A stretch of 64,000 nt of DNA from Treponema_B putidum. GTDB taxonomy: Bacteria; Spirochaetota; Spirochaetia; Treponematales; Treponemataceae. The notes beneath the pieces were generated by a model that searched no databases, was not told where the DNA came from, and was given only the letters and a program-made list of their open reading frames with translations. The position numbers and the translations under genes are program-made. The stretch lies in the NCBI RefSeq assembly GCF_007830595.1, contig NZ_VLLD01000001.1; one strand, written 5' to 3'. Below, piece by piece: positions 8,580 through 16,453 of the stretch (position 1 is its first letter; every line of letters starts with the position of its first letter).

Positions 8580-9176
8580 TTAATTTGCTTTTTCTACTTT
8601 TAAGATAATCTTTTTATTTGCAGCATCATAATGAAAAGCAGCTTTTACAGTAGGAGCGTTTGTATATACTGTAATATTAGTGCAATATGAAGGATCTTCT
8701 TTTAATTTATGAAAATAAACATTTATGGACTTGGTGCCATCAATTACGGCAGGAATGTCAATATCTCCGAAAATAGCATTTTTTAATAATTTTTCTCTAT
8801 CAGCAGCAGGAAGAGTAAAATCTATACTAGACACTTTAACATTTTCATTTGATGTATTTTCTATTTGAATTGATATAGGTTCGGTCTTTTTTATCTTTAA
8901 GTCGTTATCTTTTCGAGACAAGACGCATGGAGTAGGCGGGTCAAAATCAAGTGCTGCATATATACTTTTTTTGAATAAATATGTCCGTTTTACTTTGTCA
9001 TCTGCTGCGAATGTTTCAACTTTAGATTCACCGTCAATTTTTACCGTAATTGATACATCATGTCCGCTTTCATTTGTAATATAAAAATCATAATTCAATG
9101 GCTGAACTGTGTTATTGCACGATGTTATTATTGCTAAAAGACAAAAAATAAATATAAAATGTTTTTTCATTTTCAT
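8580..9176 (-). CDS. predicted lipoprotein of unknown function
   Basis: 198 residues. MKMKKHFIFIFCLLAIITSC forms a signal peptide with a lipobox and Cys20. The mature protein is rich in beta-forming residues and may be one or two immunoglobulin-like sandwiches (for example YDFYITNESGHDVSITVKID), but I recognise no family. A GGGAGA-like ribosome binding site precedes the ATG. It stands alone between aroC (convergent) and a tRNA gene. About 280 bases of AT-rich sequence upstream hold only scattered TTACATA-type repeats. Confidence 0.8.
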   Translation of the reverse strand: MKMKKHFIFIFCLLAIITSCNNTVQPLNYDFYITNESGHDVSITVKIDGESKVETFAADDKVKRTYLFKKSIYAALDFDPPTPCVLSRKDNDLKIKKTEPISIQIENTSNENVKVSSIDFTLPAADREKLLKNAIFGDIDIPAVIDGTKSINVYFHKLKEDPSYCTNITVYTNAPTVKAAFHYDAANKKIILKVEKAN

Positions 9177-9454
9177 ATCTCCCTTATAGGGTACATTTTA
9201 CCTTATTTTTGCAGTGAGGTCAAGGGTTAAAAGTATTGACAGAGTTAAAATAGACTATAGAAATAATCCATAGTTTTACGCTCATATTTCCTCACTTTAG
9301 TAAGTCTTATAGCTTACATATAGTTTACATATTACTTACAATATCGGCAAAAATGAAGTAAAAATAACTAAAATAATGTGAAATCATACTTTGCTTAATA
9401 ATCGTGTAAGTCTATAATAGCTATAAAAATATAAAAGTAAACCACAAAAAAGAT

Positions 9455-9527
9455 TAGCGGCAATAGGGCTTGAACCTATGACCTAACGGATATGAGCCGT
9501 TTGCTCTACCAACTGAGCTATACCGCC
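9455..9527 (-). tRNA. tRNA-Met (anticodon CAT), elongator type
   Basis: On the minus strand a full cloverleaf of 73 bases begins GGCGGTATAGCTCAG. The anticodon stem AACGG/CCGTT has the loop CTCATAT, giving anticodon CAT. The T-arm carries GGTTCAAGCC. The acceptor pairs GGCGGTA with TGCCGCT, with a G-U first pair as in other elongator Met tRNAs. CCA is not encoded. A run of T follows the 3' end, which would serve as a terminator. Confidence 0.95.
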
Positions 9528-9539
9528 GTATGGATTTTG

Positions 9540-9568
9540 AGTATATAGAAAATATACATTTATGTCAA
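9540..9568 (-). promoter_or_regulatory. promoter of the tRNA-Met gene
   Basis: On the minus strand TTGACA (9568-9563) and TATACT (9545-9540) are separated by 17 bases, and the tRNA 5' end is 12 bases beyond the -10. This is an almost perfect sigma-70 promoter, so the tRNA is transcribed from its own start. Confidence 0.8.
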
Positions 9569-9576
9569 GCCCTAAT

Positions 9577-10326
9577 TTAGAAATCTAAGCTTAAAACTTT
9601 AAATATTGAAATAATTTTTGGATTTATATCTTTATATAAAAAGATAGCTTCTCTGTCTTCAGGTTTAACCCCTTTAAGAGCTCTAAGTTTTTTCATTATT
9701 TCGGGGTTTGTATTTTTTGTTGCATATATTGCACCGATATCAACCAATTTTTTGCTTACAATGAGCTCCCCGCCTGATGCAAGGTTTTGAAGGCGGCACG
9801 CAAGATTTATGCCGTAACCTACATAATCTCTATATTTTAGTTGAGACGCTTCTGCCGAAATTTCATACTTATATACCTTATCTAAGACCAAGGCTCCGCC
9901 TATTGATAGATTTCCATAAGGTTTAAATAGTTCTTCGTTTGCAAATTCTATATATGTATTAAAAACCGTAACGGCTTCTTTGATAGCAACTCCATCTAAC
10001 TTATCCCATATAACTAGGGCTCCGTCTCCAAGCAACTTATAATACGAACAATTATAGCCGAATTGGTTAAGGCAGGAGAGAAAATTAGCCGTAAAAGATT
10101 TAATTAGGCCGAAAACAACCGTTTCTTCATTATTACACATAAAGTCGCTAAAGCCGCGTACGTCTATACAAAGAATAAGAGAATGCGGTCTTGTTTCACC
10201 TAGGTATATATTATCAAATATATCTATCGGTCCTTTTTTTAGGGCTTCCAACGTAAGCGAATCAAGTTCAACCGTATCTTTGTCTGATGTATTTATCCCT
10301 AATTCTGAAATTATATCATCACTCAT
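9577..10326 (-). CDS. class III adenylate cyclase-like protein
   Basis: 249 residues with one class III nucleotidyl cyclase catalytic domain (about residues 45-230) and no membrane or sensor domain. The catalytic set appears complete by position: metal-binding Asp55 (CIDVRGF) and Asp101 (LLGDG), adenine-selecting Lys97, Asp167, and the transition-state pair Asn174 and Arg178 (GINLACRLQ). The K-x3-D and D-x6-N-x3-R spacing matches known adenylate cyclases, so cAMP synthesis from ATP is predicted. A dimer would be needed for activity. The short N-terminal region (residues 1-40) has no known domain. It lies upstream of tRNA-Met on the same strand, and no cAMP receptor gene is nearby. Confidence 0.85.
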   Translation of the reverse strand: MSDDIISELGINTSDKDTVELDSLTLEALKKGPIDIFDNIYLGETRPHSLILCIDVRGFSDFMCNNEETVVFGLIKSFTANFLSCLNQFGYNCSYYKLLGDGALVIWDKLDGVAIKEAVTVFNTYIEFANEELFKPYGNLSIGGALVLDKVYKYEISAEASQLKYRDYVGYGINLACRLQNLASGGELIVSKKLVDIGAIYATKNTNPEIMKKLRALKGVKPEDREAIFLYKDINPKIISIFKVLSLDF

Positions 10327-10440
10327 AGGGACATTGTAATATATATTTAAAAAAATAGCAAGGTTTTAACCGGTTTATAACCGGTTTATTTAGCTTTTAA
10401 TAATTTTGTAACTTTTAATAAGGTTGCGGGTAAATAAAAA

Positions 10441-10470
10441 AGACCGTTATGTTAAACATCATAACGGTCT
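10441..10470 (-). terminator. intrinsic terminator of groEL
   Basis: The 11-base arms AGACCGTTATG and CATAACGGTCT enclose an 8-base loop. Read on the minus strand it is followed by TTTTTATTT. It lies about 65 bases after the groEL stop. A nearby AACCGGTTTAT direct repeat (about 10368-10388) is of unknown role. Confidence 0.85.
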
Positions 10471-10533
10471 TCATTTTTTTATATACGGAAATCTAAAATC
10501 TTAATACATGCCCGCATACGGTAATCTTAAATT

Positions 10534-12168
10534 CTAGTACATTCCCATGCCGCCCATGTCGGGTGAAGGCATTGCAGGGCCTGCCTGTTTTTCAGGGATG
10601 TCGGTAATTGCACATTCTGTTGTCAGCAATAAGCTTGCAATCGAAGCTGCATTTTGTAAAGCTGAGCGTGTAACCTTGGCAGGGTCGATGATGCCGGCTT
10701 TTACCATATCAGTCCATTCCATCTTAGCGGCGTCAAAACCTACGCCCTTCTTTTCCTTAGCCTTTTCTGCAATGACTGCTCCGTCCAAGCCGGCATTTTC
10801 GGCAATTTGGCGGATAGGTTCTTCGAGAGCCCTCTTTACAATCTTGAAACCTACTTTTTCGTCTTCAGTAAGAGATGTCATATCGGCCTTTTCTAGGGCT
10901 GAGATAGCCTGAATCATTGCAAGACCGCCTCCTGCAACAATACCTTCTTCGATAGCGGCCCTTGTTGCCGAAAGAGCGTCTTCAACTCTGTGCTTTTTCT
11001 CTTTCATTTCAACTTCGGTTACGGCACCTATCTTGATAACGGCAACGCCTCCTGAGAGCTTAGCTAATCTTTCTCTTAGCTTTTCGCTGTCATATTCCGA
11101 ATCGGTTGCATCTAGCTGAGCCTTGATTTGGGAAACCCTGTCTTTAATATCCTTGGATTTTCCGGCTCCGTCTATAATCATCGTATTGTCTTTATCGATT
11201 TTTATGCTCTTTGCCTGTCCTAACATTGAAATTTGAGCTGCTTCAAGCTTAAAGCCCAATTCTTCCGAAACGACCTGTCCGCCCGTTAAAACGGCTATGT
11301 CTTCGAGCATCTCCTTTCTTCTGTCACCGAAGCCTGGTGCTTTAACTGCACAAGTCTTTAGTGCACCCCTAAGGCTGTTTACAACCAAGGTTGCAAGAGC
11401 TTCGCCTTCAACATCTTCTGCGATGATTAAAAGAGGGCGTCCCGATTGAGCTACCTGCTCCAAAAGGGGGAGAAGATCCTTCATTGTTGAAATTGATTTA
11501 TCGTAAATAAGAATGTAAGGATTTTCAAAAACGGTTTCCATTCTGTCTCTATCAGTTACAAAGTAAGAAGAGATATAACCTCTATCGAATTGCATACCTT
11601 CTACATAGTCCGTAACGGTTTCCATTGTTTGGGCTTCACCTACATCAATAACGCCGTCCTTTCCTACTTTTGCGATAGCATCAGCGATAATTTTACCGAT
11701 TTCCGCATCATTGTTTGCGGAAACTGAGGCTACGTGGGCTACTTCTTCCGAGCCCTTAATTTCTTTTGAATTTTTTTGAATATCTTCAACGGCAATAGCT
11801 ACAGCCTTGTCAATACCGCGCTTTAATTCGAGCGGAGTCATGCCTGCGGCTACGGCTTTTAAGCCTTCTTTTACCATAGAGTATGCAAGAACAGTTGCTG
11901 TTGTGGTTCCGTCGCCGGCAACATCATTTGTTTTTGTTGCAACTTCTTTTAAAAGCTGGGCTCCCATATTTTCAAATTTGTTTTCGAGTTCAACTTCCCG
12001 TGCTACGGATACACCATCCTTTGTAACGGTCGGGGCACCGAAGCTCTTATCGATAAGAACGTTTCGTCCCTTTGGGCCGAGTGTAACCTTTACTGCGTTT
12101 GAAATTTGTTCAACACCGGCGAGAAGGCTCTTTCTAGCCTCTTCATTAAACAATAATTGTTTAGCCAT
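10534..12168 (-). CDS. groEL: 60 kDa chaperonin GroEL
   Basis: 544 residues, full length. GroEL forms the double-ring ATP-driven folding chamber with GroES. Typical motifs are seen: VTLGPKGRNVLID near residue 30, the nucleotide-binding DGTTTATVLA (near residue 87), and a shortened C-terminal Gly-Met tail (DMGGMGMY). The start has AAGGAGAAC a few bases upstream. groES is not adjacent, so groEL is monocistronic here. No CIRCE element (TTAGCACTC inverted repeat) is visible in the upstream region, so HrcA control is not supported by the sequence. A good terminator follows. Confidence 0.98.
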   Translation of the reverse strand: MAKQLLFNEEARKSLLAGVEQISNAVKVTLGPKGRNVLIDKSFGAPTVTKDGVSVAREVELENKFENMGAQLLKEVATKTNDVAGDGTTTATVLAYSMVKEGLKAVAAGMTPLELKRGIDKAVAIAVEDIQKNSKEIKGSEEVAHVASVSANNDAEIGKIIADAIAKVGKDGVIDVGEAQTMETVTDYVEGMQFDRGYISSYFVTDRDRMETVFENPYILIYDKSISTMKDLLPLLEQVAQSGRPLLIIAEDVEGEALATLVVNSLRGALKTCAVKAPGFGDRRKEMLEDIAVLTGGQVVSEELGFKLEAAQISMLGQAKSIKIDKDNTMIIDGAGKSKDIKDRVSQIKAQLDATDSEYDSEKLRERLAKLSGGVAVIKIGAVTEVEMKEKKHRVEDALSATRAAIEEGIVAGGGLAMIQAISALEKADMTSLTEDEKVGFKIVKRALEEPIRQIAENAGLDGAVIAEKAKEKKGVGFDAAKMEWTDMVKAGIIDPAKVTRSALQNAASIASLLLTTECAITDIPEKQAGPAMPSPDMGGMGMY

Positions 12169-12262
12169 TTTAGTTCTCCTTAAGAATCTATATTAATTTA
12201 TTAATTATCGTAGGTATAAGATACAAAAAAAAATGCAAAACGGCAAGAGGGGGAAAGAATTG

Positions 12263-12299
12263 AGAGCGTGTAATTGGTTTAATTGCAACTACACGCTCT
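12263..12299 (-). terminator. hairpin after the SPOR-protein gene
   Basis: AGAGCGTGTA (12263-12272) and TACACGCTCT (12290-12299) form a 10-base stem between the stop of the SPOR-domain gene and the groEL promoter region. The T-run after it on the minus strand is poor (CAATTCTTT), so it may end transcription only partly. Confidence 0.6.
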
Positions 12300-12328
12300 A
12301 ATGGCAGGGATTTATAGATTAACGGATT

Positions 12329-13780
12329 CTATTTTCCCTTTTTTATAAAGGCATCTTTAAAGCCCAGCTGCTTAAAACGTTCAAGAACGGCGCCGGTTTC
12401 ATCAGCTTTTAAAGGACCGACAAATATGGTATATCTTGTGTTGTTTTTTATAAGCCTTTCTTCCACTACCATAGGATAGTTTTTTCCGTATTTTTTTAAG
12501 GTCTCATCACGATTGTATTTATCGTTATAAATTACGATTTGAACATAGGTTTTGCCTTTTTCAAGGGTATTTGGTACGGTTTCAGTTTCGGAATTTATGG
12601 ACATAACGGATGTTTCTTCGGCCTTTTCTTGGGTGGTTACACTGTATATATCCGAATCCGTTTCATCGTATGAGTTTGAATCTTCGGCTTCTTCGGCCGG
12701 TGTCTCTTCAATAGATATTTTTTCAACCGGAGCCGGAAGGTCTTCACTTGTATCTGAAGCAGGCTCATTTTTGGGTGTAACGTCGGAAACTGTGTCAACC
12801 TTTTTTTCTTCAACCGGAGCTTTAACAGGCTCTGCCACGGGATCGACGACTTCAACTTCTTTTATTTCTTCTTTAGCCTGTTCAGGCTCGCTGGGCTCCG
12901 ATATTTCGGTTACAGGAGCAGGGGGGGCTTCTTTTTCAGGCTCAGGTTCACTTATAGGTGCTACCGTTACAGGCGGCTTTTCCGTTGCCGGCTCCATATA
13001 GATTTCGGTTGCGGTATCGACAGTTTCAGGCCTATGTGTCAAAGATGAATCTTCAACAGGCGGCTTATTCGGTTTTACTTCCGGTGCTTCCACTTCTTCC
13101 ACTGGTTCTGTAGATACGGATTCTGCGGTTTCTTCGGCTGCAGGATCAAGTATTGCCTCTACATTAGGGACTTCTTCCTCTGTAGTTGTGTTTTCTAAAG
13201 GAGTTTCGGCAGAAGAATCTTCTTCTACAGGAGCTGCTTCAACCGTTTCAGAAGTCTCGGTATCATCAATATGGCTTTCAATACTATCATAGAGAATTGT
13301 ATCGCCGTATGTATTTTCGGATACGGGTTTAGTTTCTTCATTTTTGATATTTGCATTAGGTAAATCCGAATGAGAGGCGACAAAGAGGGCCGGATTGGTA
13401 TCTAAGTCTTGGGATTCGGGGCTTGTTGTTGAAATGCTTTTACCGTCATCTCCATCTTCATTTACCGGACTCGGAGTAAAGACCCTCATTCTGACAACCT
13501 TTCCCATAGGAACCTTAAGCTCTTCTCCTAATTCAGGGGACAGACTGACAAGAAGGCCGGGAATTCCCGAGGGACCTATTACAACGGCTCTGGCCTTTAT
13601 GTTTTTTTCAAGGTTTGTTATTTCCAAAAGGGTGTGTTTGGGAAACATATCGCTTCTGACAAACAAACCTTCGGCCGGAAAGTCTGAAGAAGATCCTATG
13701 CCTCCGTTTCCTTCCCAAACCGCCCATATACATGAAAACGATATAATGAATACCAATGCAAATAAAACTTTTTTGTTCAT
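12329..13780 (-). CDS. secreted SPOR-domain protein with acidic Pro/Glu linker
   Basis: 483 residues. A signal peptide (LFALVFIISFSCIWA) is followed by a small domain (residues 25-105) resembling an RlpA-type double-psi barrel. Then comes about 280 residues of low-complexity Pro/Glu/Thr/Val (PVEEVEAPEVKP-like units). A C-terminal SPOR domain spans about residues 405-480 (TYVQIVIYNDKYNRD to FKDAFIKKGK). SPOR domains bind denuded glycan strands, so a role at the division septum or cell wall is likely. The linker probably spans the periplasm. It is 11 bases downstream of the next gene on the minus strand and co-transcribed with it. Confidence 0.82.
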   Translation of the reverse strand: MNKKVLFALVFIISFSCIWAVWEGNGGIGSSSDFPAEGLFVRSDMFPKHTLLEITNLEKNIKARAVVIGPSGIPGLLVSLSPELGEELKVPMGKVVRMRVFTPSPVNEDGDDGKSISTTSPESQDLDTNPALFVASHSDLPNANIKNEETKPVSENTYGDTILYDSIESHIDDTETSETVEAAPVEEDSSAETPLENTTTEEEVPNVEAILDPAAEETAESVSTEPVEEVEAPEVKPNKPPVEDSSLTHRPETVDTATEIYMEPATEKPPVTVAPISEPEPEKEAPPAPVTEISEPSEPEQAKEEIKEVEVVDPVAEPVKAPVEEKKVDTVSDVTPKNEPASDTSEDLPAPVEKISIEETPAEEAEDSNSYDETDSDIYSVTTQEKAEETSVMSINSETETVPNTLEKGKTYVQIVIYNDKYNRDETLKKYGKNYPMVVEERLIKNNTRYTIFVGPLKADETGAVLERFKQLGFKDAFIKKGK

Positions 13781-13791
13781 AATCCCTCTCC

Positions 13792-14292
13792 TTATTGCCT
13801 GTTAATTGCTTCGAATACTTCTTTTGATATTTGATCCGCCAGTTTTAAGGCCTTTTTTTCAGGGCCTTCTTCTTTTAGTTTAGTTATATCTATATTTTTT
13901 TTATATATTTCTTTTTCTTTTTTACAGTTTATTACTCTTATGCTCAAAGCCTGCCAATCCGGTTCCTTTGAATCGTTTTTTTTATTAAACAGGAGTTCAT
14001 TTCCGTATTGCATGTAAAAAACAATCAGATAATTAGGTTCTTCTTGAAAAGAAGATTTTATTTCCGAAAGCGAAATATCTTTTTCCGATTTTACTTCGCT
14101 GATAGGAATGTTGGTAGCAATAAAACCTTCATCAAAAAACTTGTCAAAAAGATTGTCTTCAAATATTTCTGTAATATTTCTGCATTTTTCGTGAGCATCT
14201 TTGTTTTGGAAACAGGCAAAGGCTGCCGTATCTGCAAAGGCAAAGCCGAAAAAAATAAAAAATAATATACAGCTTATGTGTTTTTTTAACAT
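13792..14292 (-). CDS. secreted hypothetical protein
   Basis: 166 residues with a clear signal peptide (ISCILFFIFFGFAFA). The rest contains a segment that could be a nucleotide- or protein-binding alpha/beta fold (NYLIVFYMQYGNELLF), but I do not recognise the family. It ends 11 bases before the SPOR protein, so the two form an operon and probably act in the same envelope process. Function unknown. Confidence 0.75.
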   Translation of the reverse strand: MLKKHISCILFFIFFGFAFADTAAFACFQNKDAHEKCRNITEIFEDNLFDKFFDEGFIATNIPISEVKSEKDISLSEIKSSFQEEPNYLIVFYMQYGNELLFNKKNDSKEPDWQALSIRVINCKKEKEIYKKNIDITKLKEEGPEKKALKLADQISKEVFEAINRQ

Positions 14293-14392
14293 AATAGTCC
14301 TCGTGATAGATTATCGGTATTTCAAAAAAAAGGTTAAGAGAATTTAAAAATCGATAAATTTAATGGATAATGTGTAATGAGTAATTGTTAAT

Positions 14393-15418
14393 TCAAAGAC
14401 AAGCTTCAATTATCCACATTTTGTGTATTTTTTGATTTCTAAAATCTTCGGGTATTGTAGCCTTTGTTATGTCCTTTACCCTTATATTTTTTTTGGAAGA
14501 ACTAATAAGCTCTGCCTCATCGAATTTTATTTTTTGAGAATTGGTCGAAAAATAAAGCTTTCCGTTTTTTGACAGCACCTCTAGGCAGAGGAGGCAGAGC
14601 CTTAGCCAATCTCTATTTACATCAAAGATATCCGCACTTTTTGAATTTGAAAAGGTAGGAGGATCGCAGATAATTAGATCCCATTTTTTTTGTTCTTGGA
14701 TTGATTTTTCCAAAAAGCGGATTACATCGCTTTTTATAAGCCCTGTCTTTTTTGCATCAAATAGCTTGTTTAATTTTAAATTTTCCTTTGCCCAATTTAA
14801 ATAGGTGTTTGAAAGGTCAACCGAATCCACGGAAGAGGCTCCGCCCTTTGCCGCATAAACAGAAAAACTTCCCGTATATGAAAATAGGTTTAAAACTTTT
14901 TTATTTTTTGCTTCTTTAATAACCATGGAACGGGCAGGGCGGTGATCCAAAAAAAGACCTGAATCCAAATAGTCTTCTATATTTACGTAGAAAAAGCATT
15001 CTCCTTCTTTTATAGTTATAAGATTTTTACTTGAGCCGGTCTTTTCGTATTGACTCTTGCCTTTTTGCTTTTCCCGCAATTTTACAAAAATTCTTTCTTT
15101 AGGAATAAGGAGGCTTATCGAGGCCGCTTCTTCAATTTCTAAAAGCCATTCCCTTTCTTCTTCTTGAGACTTTTCATAAGGTCGTTTATAAAGATAAATC
15201 ATTAAAAAGGCTTTTTTTGAGGTCTTATTTTCTATTTCTCCGTAGTCCATACCGTCTTCGGCAAAATAAATATCTACGGCAAGAGGGATTTCGGGTATGT
15301 CCTTGTCATACAGCCTATAAGCAAAAATGCCCTCCCGTTTTGCCCACTTTGACAAATGTTTGAATCTTTTTTGAAGCCGGTTTTTAAAAAGCTCCGCCTG
15401 ATATTGATTTTTTTGCAT
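14393..15418 (-). CDS. RlmK-like 23S rRNA methyltransferase
   Basis: 341 residues. The order of motifs matches the C-terminal half of the E. coli fusion protein RlmKL, which makes m7G2069 in 23S rRNA: an N-terminal FAYRLYDKDIPEIPLAVD segment, LDSGLFLDHRPAR, the SAM loop VLNLFSYTGSFSVYAAKGG, and the catalytic-type IICDPPTFSNSK. There is no THUMP or RlmL half, so it is a stand-alone RlmK-type enzyme. It could instead be an RlmI-like m5C enzyme, but the FSYTG and DPPTFSNSK wording fits RlmK better. It begins one base after the rex stop, so the two are one operon. Confidence 0.82.
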   Translation of the reverse strand: MQKNQYQAELFKNRLQKRFKHLSKWAKREGIFAYRLYDKDIPEIPLAVDIYFAEDGMDYGEIENKTSKKAFLMIYLYKRPYEKSQEEEREWLLEIEEAASISLLIPKERIFVKLREKQKGKSQYEKTGSSKNLITIKEGECFFYVNIEDYLDSGLFLDHRPARSMVIKEAKNKKVLNLFSYTGSFSVYAAKGGASSVDSVDLSNTYLNWAKENLKLNKLFDAKKTGLIKSDVIRFLEKSIQEQKKWDLIICDPPTFSNSKSADIFDVNRDWLRLCLLCLEVLSKNGKLYFSTNSQKIKFDEAELISSSKKNIRVKDITKATIPEDFRNQKIHKMWIIEACL

Positions 15419-15419
15419 C

Positions 15420-16052
15420 TTATTTTTTGATATTCATCATAACGCCGAGCATTGCATAACCTGAGCTTAAATTGTCTTTTTGAACTACAACATCATCGGG
15501 AACAGTGATTTTGATATTTGTAAAATTCCAAATTGCCTTGATTCTGGCCTTTATAATGGCGTTTGCAGCTTCTTGAGCATATTTTGAAGGTACGGTTAAT
15601 ATTGCAATTTCCGGTTTATATTCTTTGGCTTTTTCTTCTAGCTCATCTATTCCAAAAACCGAAAGCCCGTGGATTTTTTTCCCGATTTTTCTTTTATCGG
15701 AATCGAAAGCCGCACAAATATTTAGACTGTGTTCTCTGAATTCCTGATAACCTGAAAGAGCCGTACCCAAACTTCCGGCACCTATTACAAAGGCCTTTTT
15801 TTCCCTATTCCAGCCTAAAAATTTTTCAATGGCTTTTATTAGGTCTTTTACGGGATAACCTTTTTTGGGCTTACCTATAATCCCTGTGATTGTCAAATCT
15901 TTCCGTACTTGAATAGGTTCAAGCTCCAATTCTTCGGCTATAACCGTTCCCGAAATATATTCCAAACCTTCATCATCCGCTTTTTTTATAAGATGAAGAT
16001 AGGACGGCAGTCTCCGCACAGATGGAGCTGCCGATACTTTTTGTTTTGTCAT
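15420..16052 (-). CDS. rex: redox-sensing transcriptional repressor Rex
   Basis: 210 residues, normal length. Rex senses the NADH/NAD+ ratio and represses fermentation and respiration genes. The N-terminal winged helix covers about residues 1-80 (SVRRLPSYLHLIKKA; IQVRKDLTITGIIGKPKKGY). The Rossmann nucleotide loop is GAGSLG (residues 91-96), and the C-terminal domain-swapped helix follows. It heads a two-gene operon with the RlmK-like enzyme. I did not find a clear Rex operator in the upstream spacer. Confidence 0.94.
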   Translation of the reverse strand: MTKQKVSAAPSVRRLPSYLHLIKKADDEGLEYISGTVIAEELELEPIQVRKDLTITGIIGKPKKGYPVKDLIKAIEKFLGWNREKKAFVIGAGSLGTALSGYQEFREHSLNICAAFDSDKRKIGKKIHGLSVFGIDELEEKAKEYKPEIAILTVPSKYAQEAANAIIKARIKAIWNFTNIKITVPDDVVVQKDNLSSGYAMLGVMMNIKK

Positions 16053-16192
16053 AAAATCCTCATTAAGATAAAAGTATTTATTCTATAATTCTATATTCAA
16101 ACACTTGCAATGTCAAGGGAATTACTGTGGATGTTCGACAGGAAAGTCCGCAGATGATTTTTAATTATCCTTAAAAAAATGAGGCTTTAGTC

Positions 16193-16220
16193 TTGACAAG
16201 CTCTCCATTTTGTAATATTA
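16193..16220 (+). promoter_or_regulatory. probable promoter of the bS22-like gene
   Basis: TTGACA at 16193-16198 is a perfect -35. A TG-TAATATTA stretch at 16211-16220 gives an imperfect -10 at 14-16 bases spacing. It precedes the bS22-like gene by about 35 bases. Confidence 0.5.
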
Positions 16221-16255
16221 TTAAGTTCATACTATTTTATTTAAGGAGAGCCGGA

Positions 16256-16348
16256 ATGCCTTGCGGAAAAAAACGAAAACGAAAGAAGATGTCGACGCAT
16301 AAACGAAAGAAGAAGCTTAGAAAGAATCGACATAAGAACAAGAAATAA
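16256..16348 (+). CDS. 30-residue basic ribosomal protein bS22-like (AURKAIP1/COX24 domain)
   Basis: A 30-codon gene starting MPCGKKRKRKKMSTHKRKK, with more than half of the residues Lys, Arg or His. The pattern KRKRKKM-(x)2-HKRKK-(x)-LRKNRHK is that of the tiny AURKAIP1/COX24-domain proteins, which include mycobacterial 30S protein bS22. AAGGAG sits seven bases before the ATG, and a -35 TTGACA lies upstream. A bulged GGGG/CCCC hairpin follows the stop, and a stronger terminator lies before dxs. The role on the ribosome is inferred from the family. Confidence 0.83.
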   Translation: MPCGKKRKRKKMSTHKRKKKLRKNRHKNKK

Positions 16349-16406
16349 ATTAGGCGGGGTTTCCCCTAATTGTTCAAATATCTGTAACTTTCGGTTAAAC
16401 GGAAGG

Positions 16407-16435
16407 GGGGCTCAGCTTTGAAGCCCCTTTTTTTT
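16407..16435 (+). terminator. intrinsic terminator in the dxs leader
   Basis: GGGGCT (16407-16412) pairs with AGCCCC (16422-16427) and is followed by eight T. It ends 18 bases before the dxs ATG. It probably terminates the small ribosomal-protein-like transcript, and dxs expression would depend on read-through or antitermination unless a promoter overlaps it. Confidence 0.75.
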
Positions 16436-16453
16436 AGATTTTGGTGGAATGTA

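Noticed and set aside
8506..8583. 25-codon frame downstream of aroC
   Set aside because: No good ribosome binding site, no promoter, and it overlaps the end of the convergent lipoprotein gene.
16418..16453. TTG start for dxs 12 codons upstream
   Set aside because: It lies inside the terminator hairpin and has no ribosome binding site; ATG at 16454 matches the family start better.
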